A DNA stretch of 64,000 nucleotides, taken from positions 10,581,807 through 10,645,806 of the forward strand of contig NC_136017.1 in NCBI RefSeq assembly GCF_048128805.1, written 5' to 3'. The notes under the pieces are model-generated. The model saw only the letters and a program-made list of their open reading frames with translations. It made no database searches and was not told the DNA's origin. This document shows, in pieces, positions 55,796 through 64,000 of the stretch. This stretch comes from Centroberyx gerrardi. Lineage: Eukaryota > Chordata > Actinopteri > Beryciformes > Berycidae. Position 1 is the first letter of the stretch, and each line of letters begins with the position of its first letter. A program made the translations under genes and the position numbers.

Positions 55796-57175
55796 GCAAA
55801 TGCTTTCATCAAACCTTTGTTGGGTGAAACTGCCAACTGTGCTTAACAATGATTTGTAATTTTGTATTGGTATAGTAAAATACAGTGATCGCCATTGGTC
55901 TAGTCTCCTCACTTTGAATCTGCCCTGCTTCACAATGCAGCGAGCCTGTGAAACGTGGGACAACGGCAGTATCTGTACAGCCTGTAATTGTTTGGGACTT
56001 TGAGAAATTGAGAGACAAGCTGCGTTGCTGACCTTTGGATGCGAGGAGTGCACAGTGAAACACAACCCTAAAAGGTCAACAATTTAGTAATTATTGTCAG
56101 ATGACAGACAACAATCGGCTGTGATATCTGGTGAAGTGTGTGCTACGATATGATGGCAGAACACACTCACAGACACGCACTCCACCCACAGATAATGGCC
56201 ATCCACAGCGGAGGATAAGTGAATTACAAAGCCATCTTTGCCTTGCTGGGCGGACACCATTAGATGGACACACCAAAGCTGCCTTTGTTGTACTTCCTAG
56301 GAGACAGCTCGGTCTTTTCCTCCTCCATTGCCTATCATCTATTTGTACAGCTAACCACAAGACAGCCAGATCGATAAATGTCCATGCAACCCAGCCTTTC
56401 GGTGTCTGCGCTTTCATCGTGACCTATTGACAAAGAGCAGCAAATGTCAAAGCTCTCCTCTTACTCATGTCAGGGACAGCGGCGGGGTCAGATTAAGAAG
56501 GTCAAGAATGATTACTTGTTGGGGGAACGGTTGAGGTTTTGTCATGCAGGAAACGCAGAGCCAGACTTTATAGCAAGTCTCATTTTGAACTAGCATTTCA
56601 CTATGTTTATTACACTGGAGAATGACTATGGCTTCACCAGTAGGTGGGGCTCTGCAGGGACACTCTGACCCAAATGTCTAAAAAGCGCTTTAAGCAAAAA
56701 CACATCACTCCAAAAGGGAATTTCTTATGCGCTTTGTAAATTCTCTGATGTGCTTTTAATCTTTTTTCAATTCTCCAGTGTTCGTGTGAAGCCCACTCTG
56801 CATATCTAAATGAAAAGCACTGCTGAAATCATCTTCTACGTTTGTCTGATACAGCATGTTGGTTGATGAGGCTTTACTGAGCTAAAACAACAATCTCCGC
56901 CATCCATTTCCCTCTAAGCGTCATTTGTCATCTGCGGCGGCTCACTCGTTGCTGATGTTGAAGCTCGCTGGAAACGGGCTAAATGGCTCTCAGGCTTTCA
57001 GATATGAACACAGAACAAAGTGGGAACATTTTTGGTGTTCTCCGTCTCTAGTAGGTACCTGATTCACTGGGCAAAAATCCCACACTGTCAGAGAGATTTG
57101 AATGAATATAAAACGCAGGAGATAAGAGCCTCTGGCATACAATAGGAGAGTCATTGTCAACTTGTCAACACACAA

Positions 57176-57180
<5 letters not shown>

Positions 57181-57210
<30 letters not shown>
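57181..57210. repeat. (GT)n microsatellite
   Basis: GT run within the hs6st3 intron. Confidence 0.9.
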
Positions 57211-57212
<2 letters not shown>

Positions 57213-58197
57213 CGCGCATGGTTGTGCCTTTGCTTGTGCGTATTCCTAAAGGTAAGGCTAATTCACCTTGTCGCATTTTGCAACCGATCAATCTAACGCC
57301 TCATTCATACCCTTCTCGCTGCCTGGTCACCTTTCTCCACATCGCAAACCTGCAAACACACTCCTATTGATCGCCTCCCCCGTCTCTCTCTCTCTCTCTG
57401 TCTTTCTCCCCCCCTCTGATTGTCTCTCGCTCACACTCTCTAAATCACTATCAAAAAGCTCTGCAACAGCTAAAGAGGAAACTCGCAGCAAAAGATCAAT
57501 ATCTGCCTTGTTAATTCACTCAATCACTACCATCAAAGACACCATCCGTCTCATGATAAAAGCCTTGATGGAAACCATTTGAGCTACTGAAGAGGCAGTC
57601 CTTATTAAAAGTATCTAACAGTCAGCAATGTTATTTTTTCCCCCATTTTTGAAATTCAAACTGCAGTGTGTTGCTTTGAGTTCAACTGACCGTGAAGAAC
57701 GGTTCACCGCTCCACCTCAACATTACACTATTCCATCAAGCCTCGTCAATGAACTATCGCTTTCAAAGCCGTTTCTATCAGCGTTGTTGGGAGAAGAAGC
57801 AGTTTTGAACAAGCAAGGGACTGCACATCGAATTTCACACCAAAGTCAGGGTGTTGATAACTCGCACAGCTTGAGCAAATCCATTTTAAAGGTGTTTTTG
57901 TGCCCACAAGGGATCCCTTAACCATTGCTTCCATGGGGGAATTACTCTGCAAAAAAAACCCCAAAACATCATTTTAGGCTTCTCGGCCTCTACCAACATG
58001 CTGACAGTCCTACTTCCCCACCCCAAAAACACTTTCAAAACACCCCTTTGGTTGTGATGATGAGGGCTCTGCTAAAAACTTTTGGGGTGTGAGTCAGACT
58101 TTATTTCTCACATCTAACAGAAGAGAATCAACTCCCAATCCCTTGGAGGAACGGGAGTATTTTAGGAGGTTTATTTCCTCAGCTCCACTGGGGAGAA

Positions 58198-58929
58198 CAC
58201 TGCAAAAAATATCCATCTTACCACCAAGTCATTTAATCTAATGCAGATGTTTTTTAAAATATTTTTCTCATAAAAAAGTGAAAAAATCTGTCATTGGTGT
58301 GAGATAGTTTCACTTCCAATGCAAATCAGCTTGTTTTCTTTGTTCCGGTTTAGGAGTTTGTTTCACATGTATCTTGTGATTTGTTGTTGGTTTTCTGTAG
58401 CCTAAATACACTGTTGATTGGCTTGTTACCTGCATGTAGAAGCCTCATGGCCCATTAATGAGCGCCCCACCTCCCAAGTGTGAGTATTCATTATTTCTGT
58501 GAGAGTTTAATAGCATTTGTATCTCTCCCTGATGAAGGTGCGTCGGCTGAAACACGTTGGATTTTTAACTGCTCCAAAAGGACGAGAGGGTGAATGAAGG
58601 CTTTTTAATATTTTGTGACAAAGAAGAGTTGCCTTGGTACCTTTCGTCAATATGCAAATCAACATGTTTCAAGAATGTCCTTGAATCAAGTCTGCCTTAT
58701 TCTGCCTTCTTTTGAGAAACTCTGAGAAAACTTTGAGAAATAATTCCACTTGTTTCCAATGCGGTTTCGCTTGTTTCAGGAATTTTCCAGAAACAAGTGA
58801 AACTGCATTGGAAACAAGTGGAATTATCTCATCCCATTAGCAAAATGTTTCACTTGTTTTAAGCAAAATAAGACTTTAAGACTCATTATGAGACAAAATC
58901 TCTTGTTAAGATGGACATTTTTTGCAGCG
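58198..58929. mobile_element. MITE family CACTGCAAAAA, copy 5, split by an insertion
   Basis: Starts CACTGCAAAAAATATCCATC and ends TTAAGATGGACATTTTTTGC. About 300 bp in the middle (roughly 58345-58650) is foreign. That insert carries CTGATGAAGGTGCGTCGGCT and AAACACGTTGGATTTTTAAC, resembling the conserved 3' part of fish SINE/LINE families. Confidence 0.65.
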
Positions 58930-59678
58930 GGAATGTGTTTAAGGAGCCGGTCTACATGCTGCCCTTGAACCAGGAGGGATTTTGTGCTTAACATTGCATT
59001 TGACAAAGCAGATAAATGGGGCGATTTAAGCTTAGCCAACTTGACTGTGGGAGGATGGATGGCCGCGGAGGAGCAAGTGTAACAAACGGCAAGTGCTGTA
59101 AAACACAGCAGAGGGGCGGGGATACAGCAACGGAGAGGGTGAATAAAAAGGTAAATGAGACTGACAGGCAGACTAGCAATTAGACCGGAGAGGCTTGAGC
59201 GCCAGCAGCAGGGGGCCTACAGGTTAAAGGGCATTTTAGCGAGATGATTGGGTGAAGCAGCTCAGTTGTAGAGGGACCAAGGAAGTCTCATCACATCAGC
59301 CTCTAGACTAGGAGAGGTCAAGCAGGATCCATTTTCACTCATCTCTCTCCGCCTCTCTTACTAATTTAATCTTTGTCTGCCAATTACAGGCAAAACGATC
59401 CCTATCCCCATCTGTGCGCGACATATTAACGGCTTCGCTCTCAAACAGGCATGTGCACGTGGAAATACACACACACACGCACACGCACTCGAAACACAAT
59501 CCACTCTCCCTCGGCCCGAGCCGCGAACGCCAAGCAGCTGCACGGTCCATCAATAGTGCACTTTCACCGTCCATTACATGACCCAGTTCCAGGGAGAATA
59601 GGCAGGTAGCATTACACGATACATCATATAGAGAGAGGGAGAGACAGATTGAGAAGGAGAGAGGAGGAGAGGAGGAGG

Positions 59679-59702
59679 GGCGGGGGGGGGGGGGGGGGGG
59701 GG
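59679..59702. repeat. poly-G run
   Basis: About 22 G within a purine-only GA/GGA tract (59625-59730). It could form G-quadruplex or triplex structure, or could be an assembly-sensitive homopolymer. Confidence 0.85.
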
Positions 59703-62700
59703 GTAGAGAGAACGCAAGGGAGAGAGAGAGATGATGAGCAAGGAGACTAGCGCTGCACTGTGATCTTCACTGGTCTCAGATATGAGATGCTATTTTGGGC
59801 GATAAAGGAAAAGCCCCAGGGATGCTGGTGTGGAGATGAGGGAAACGAGACTGCTTCCAGAAAGATGTGCTGTCCAGGCCGTATGCAAGCGAGGGTGTGA
59901 GGATGTGCTTTTGCTGAGGCTAGGCGGCGGATCGGGGCGGAAAAAAATATAAACTCTCGAGATTATGGGTACAGTTGGTTTTCAGAACGCAGGCACAATA
60001 ACCGTAGCGTTAAGGACATCCCCGCACACACACACACAACAACCTGCCGTGTACAGCTTAGTAGCTTTAGAGTCTTAGCGCTAACCTTTGCTTGACATCT
60101 TAATCTTTGCAGCTTTGTGAAGTGTCAGCCAGTCCTCAAGGTCCATGTAGATATGGCATAGGGAAATGGAAATGGGAGACTTTATTCTGCAAAGGTCACA
60201 TCTACCCGCACAAACTATTGAGCAATTTCTGAAAGGCAATCCACTTCTTAGCACTATGTGAATATCAGGCTACTTCAAATACTATATGTTTGTCTTTGAA
60301 ACTCGGTGAGTCATTCACAACTTGCAGCCACCAAAAAAAAGCATCTCCCTTTAAAATTGCATTACAAAAAAAACCAGCTTTAAATTGTACCTCTTGAAGT
60401 TGTGCTAGACCACAGAATAAACCTCTCACATGTGTTGCAACCTAGTCAATCACACCCTGAGAAAGAAAACAAGAGAGAAAAAGGACTTTGTTGGGAGTGA
60501 TGTAGAGTTTTCACAATGACATATCCATCATTTGAAAAAATTGGCAGCTACTCCTGCAGAATGATTGACGGCATAAAATAAAAACTATTTATGGGGCATT
60601 TGAAAGGGTAGCAGATAAGACTTTGCTTGACAAATTATTACTTTCTGCAATGTGGGGTTTTTTTTTCTTTACAAAACGGACACACAGTGTTTTGGGAAAG
60701 AACTCTTCAGTGCAGTCGACAGGTTTCTGTATAAATCTGGACCTCCGGATTAATCCCCCCCTTCCTCCTCCCCGGATAATAAAACCTGTCTTCGACTGCC
60801 CCTAATCCCCCTAAGGAGTGTGGAGATTACCAAGATCCTCTGAATATCTCACATTTCTCACAAGAATACAAGACGTTTCTCAGTGTCCTGAAGGGACTGC
60901 ACTGGGGGGGGGTTTATTTAAGGGGAAACAATAGGCTTCATTTAGGAAAATGTTCTTCAACTTAATCTTATATTCCACCGCACAATCATTCAATCAAAGA
61001 AGAAGACTTTTTAAAAAATGAAATTCCATCTATGGCATTCAAACCCTTCTGAATGATATAAATTAGCTTTATCTTTTGATTTATCAGAGAAAAAAGTCAA
61101 TGCAGCCCAAAGGCTTTGGTATCAAGATACATTTTTCATAAACCACAAGTTCTCTTTTTGCTTGCCTCCCTCCACAGGGAGGTCAGAGGTCAAGGCAAAA
61201 CAACGTCTCTGGAGTTGGCAGGCATTCAGCGTCTTCCTTAAAGGCTTTTGAGCGACAGAAGAAGACAAAAAATACTAGCATTTTTATCTTTTCATGAGGT
61301 CTTAAAGACGAGATTCATTTTTTATTTCGTTCAGTTCTCGGTCGGGACTGAGTGCCGGGATCATCATCGCTCTACTGTGAGGCCTTTGATGAAGGTTACA
61401 TTTGCGGTGATCTTTGCACATGAGATTGTGGCACATCTGACCATATGTGAAGACTTTCATGAGGAGATATTTTTAAGCTTGGGTTCGATGTCATCAACAG
61501 GCTGGTGCAGATATATGGCACTGACTCGTGAAGTGTGAAGCTCGTACCGCCGGGCGAGAGAACTCAGCATCTGCTATTCACGAACAAACATACCGCCTCT
61601 TTCACTTGGCCTGCCCCTCTTCCTCCTTCCTCCTCATCAGGAAAGTGAGAGAGCACCGGCTGCGTTAATATTCAGTGTATAGCATTGTGAATGTTTAAAA
61701 GAACCAAAGATTTTTATGTACTACGTCTGTTTTATCAGAAGAGCGTCCCATCCTCCCCAATTCAGACCCTGTAGGTTCGCTCTATTTGCCCAAATGAAAT
61801 TCTGGTGTCTAGTATGAACACTTCTCCACCCACAGCAAGGGATGAATTGAAACTTAAGAGCGAAGTCTCCTAAACAGCAGTGAGCAGCACTCCGTCCAGA
61901 GAAAGCTGGACTCACCAAAGTTTTTCTTTTGTCTCTCTCGTCTCTTTGGTTTCCTTTGGTATAAAGCATCACAGACCGGCCAGGTTGGGAAACAGGAGCG
62001 TGCTGTGTGCAGTTCACTGATGTCACATTACAGGATTTTGGGGGTTTTGAAGTTCAAATTTTTTCAAACAGTTACCTCTCACTGCCATTGGGAGCCACCG
62101 TTGTGTGAAGTTGCATTAAAATGAAACTAGCCAGCTGTTAAAAATCTGACCAAATCAACAGTTTCACCATTAGATATTAGCAGACAATCAATGTTCTTGT
62201 CACATTCTCTTTTGTGTTGAGGTTTTGGTAACTTGGTCTTGAAGAACATGAGATTAATTAGAAGAAATACTGAAGCTTTCTTTTGAGGTTGTCAGCAACT
62301 GGGTTAGTGTGCAACAACTTGATGGGTAAGCAGAGACTGACATTACAATCAAAAGCAATGTTGACTGTCAAAGGGCAGCATTAGTCCTAAAGTATTAAAG
62401 AAATACCCTCTCCTCCCAACTGGACACATTTCCTCCATAACATACATCCCACTCTGCCATCTCTTCATATGGCCATCGTGAGCTGAGGATTTAAACTGAC
62501 TTACTGTAACTGGAAGGAAAGATTAATGTCAGAAACTTGCAACCAGATGTTTTTCCCCCTTATGGCCGGCTATAGATCTAAGTAAAACATGGTTTAGCAG
62601 GAAGAAATAGAATCACATATCTAAAACATTATGTTTGACATCTCAAATAAAACATGGATCCCTACTAAGGCTATAAACCACTATCTACTATTTTAGCATA

Positions 62701-64000
62701 ATTCCATCCCTACTACTTCAGCATAAGAGGTCTGACTAGTAAATCTTGTCAACTGCCTGCATAATTAATGTGTATTTTTCAAGCTCATAGTGCCCTTATT
62801 GTCGTCGGTAATAGGGTGCCATTGCCAAATTAATAGCTTAAACCAGTAGGCTAATTCCCCACTGTGTCCAGAATGAACTGGGCTAATTAGACTCAGACTG
62901 ATCTCTGCTTTGGCCAGCCTACATTCTTGGCTCTGATCTGAAATAATGAGGTCAGTAATAAGGTTACACTCTCTGACTGCTCAGTGTGAGGCCGGCCGCT
63001 GAGGACAAACAGGGCGGCTCGGCAATTGAAGCAGGTTTGACGTCTGGCCTACAGCAATTTACAACCTGCTGTGATGTGAATGCTGTAGCCCCATGCTGTG
63101 AGCAAAGCCCTGTAGGAGCCAACTGACCAGTGGCGTGCCCATCAAAAACTACTTTAACTGGCCACATGATACGACTCAGTGAGAGGTCCGCATGTTGGAA
63201 GGGACGGGGAGAGAAATTGCAGGAAATAGAGTGGATGGGTGGATGGATGGATGGAAATGAACACAGCATATGCTACTAATCTTACGTTAAGTGAGGAATG
63301 AATGAAGGAAAGAAGAAAGGGAGGAAAGAAGGAACGAACAAACAAATGAATGAACAAAAGTGGGACAGAAGTAAATTACAATGCCTACAGAATAGGAAGA
63401 ATCTATAAGAGGTAAATTGTGACTGCGTGCCGTCTCAATATGGATCTCTCATCAAATGTGAGAGGATTCATTAGGACTGGTTTGCTGGAATGTCCTTTAA
63501 ACAAGGGCTAGTTTTAGCCAAGTGCTCTGATTAAGTCTGATTAGACAAAGATGCGTTCAAACCGTGCTGCTAATACCCATGAAGCACAGATAGCCATGCT
63601 TTAACAAAAACGGAATTGGTTGCTATGCCAACTCTTCTGGTAACCATGGAGCTAATTAGTGATCATTCTCTCGTTCTCCTGGTTTTTTATTCTTATGCAT
63701 GTACTCTACTTCAAGGAAACTTTTCAGACTCTACACACACCGTCACACCCATGATCACAGCAAAGAAGATAGAATATTACTGCTGAACTGCACCAATGGG
63801 GGTGCAGTTCTGGGGAAAAACAAGAAATACCATGCTGTCACAGTCACAGTGTTCATGTCTGACATACTGCAGCCATCTAGTGTAGGCTAGATGTTTTTAT
63901 ATATAGGTAGTGAACAAGAGAGGTGACCTCAAGGTGCCTATGAAGTGACCTAGAGCTTAAAAGCAGACAGATGGTGCTTCTGTATTCAGAACAGACCAGA

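Larger units (their letters stand above)
53471..64000 (-). other. hs6st3: hs6st3 intron, 5' part outside the window
   Basis: No exon is found on either strand. The N-terminal exon of HS6ST3 (anchor, PAPS 5'-binding loop) is not present, so the intron exceeds 10.5 kb. Contents are two split MITE copies, several GT/CA runs (54658-54680, 54747-54770, 57181-57210, 59467-59487), a poly-G run at 59679-59702 and otherwise plain AT-rich sequence. Regulatory conserved elements are plausible in such an intron but cannot be named from one sequence. Confidence 0.7.

Noticed and set aside
53471-64000. Search for the first coding exon of hs6st3 or a second gene in its intron
   Set aside because: No frame shows a type II anchor, a PAPS 5' loop or any other domain. 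Frames present are short or repeat-derived.

Overview
This window reads as a piece of a ray-finned (teleost) fish genome. The genes are vertebrate multi-exon genes with GT-AG introns. The spacers are AT-rich and full of CA/GT/CT microsatellites and short, often palindromic, DNA-transposon derivatives. Four protein genes can be supported. In order: a type XXVIII collagen alpha chain (+, coding 5620-29632, 35 coding exons, about 1235 aa); klhl41 (+, 32744-37548, 6 coding exons, 607 aa); a 2-oxoglutarate receptor (oxgr1-like GPCR, +, 39875-40882, one coding exon, 335 aa); and the last coding exon of heparan-sulfate 6-O-sulfotransferase 3 (hs6st3, -, 52714-53470). The rest of hs6st3 lies beyond the right edge, so 53471-64000 is its intron.

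The collagen gene has the complete family architecture: signal peptide, VWA1, a Cys-containing linker, about 531 residues of triple helix, VWA2, a low-complexity Gly/Asn/Tyr then Ser-rich linker, and a C-terminal Kunitz domain. Every helix exon is phase 0 and begins with a Gly codon. Fifteen of them are exactly 69 bp and carry one Gly-X doublet at the same place, which gives a regular 23-residue super-repeat. Linkage to klhl41 (HOXD-linked in vertebrates) rather than to the HOXA-linked COL28A1 region suggests the col28a2 paralogue; this is inference.

klhl41 is a complete BTB-BACK-Kelch muscle gene with a perfect MEF2-type site and an E-box just upstream of its ATG. Its last coding exon lies between two near-identical ~175-bp sequences in opposite orientation.

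Between oxgr1 and hs6st3 lies a nested transposon block at 42744-51003. The outermost layer has hAT-like ends and an 8-bp flanking repeat matching at 7 of 8 bases. Inside it are two palindromic MITEs and a ~6.7-kb foldback-like structure whose arms are arrays of a TTTTGTGAAATGTT-type motif. Between those arms sit a further ~1.27-kb terminal-inverted-repeat element and a candidate three-exon transcript (promoter-like CpG-rich start, two good introns, a 26-codon ORF, an AATAAA signal). This block is the most unusual part of the window.

The remaining non-coding DNA (1-5459, introns, 37.8-39.8 kb, 40.9-42.7 kb, 51.0-52.7 kb, 53.5-64 kb) holds microsatellites and dispersed repeat copies but no further gene I can support. 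Exon boundaries were placed by hand from splice signals, reading phase and family knowledge. No alignment or database search was run.
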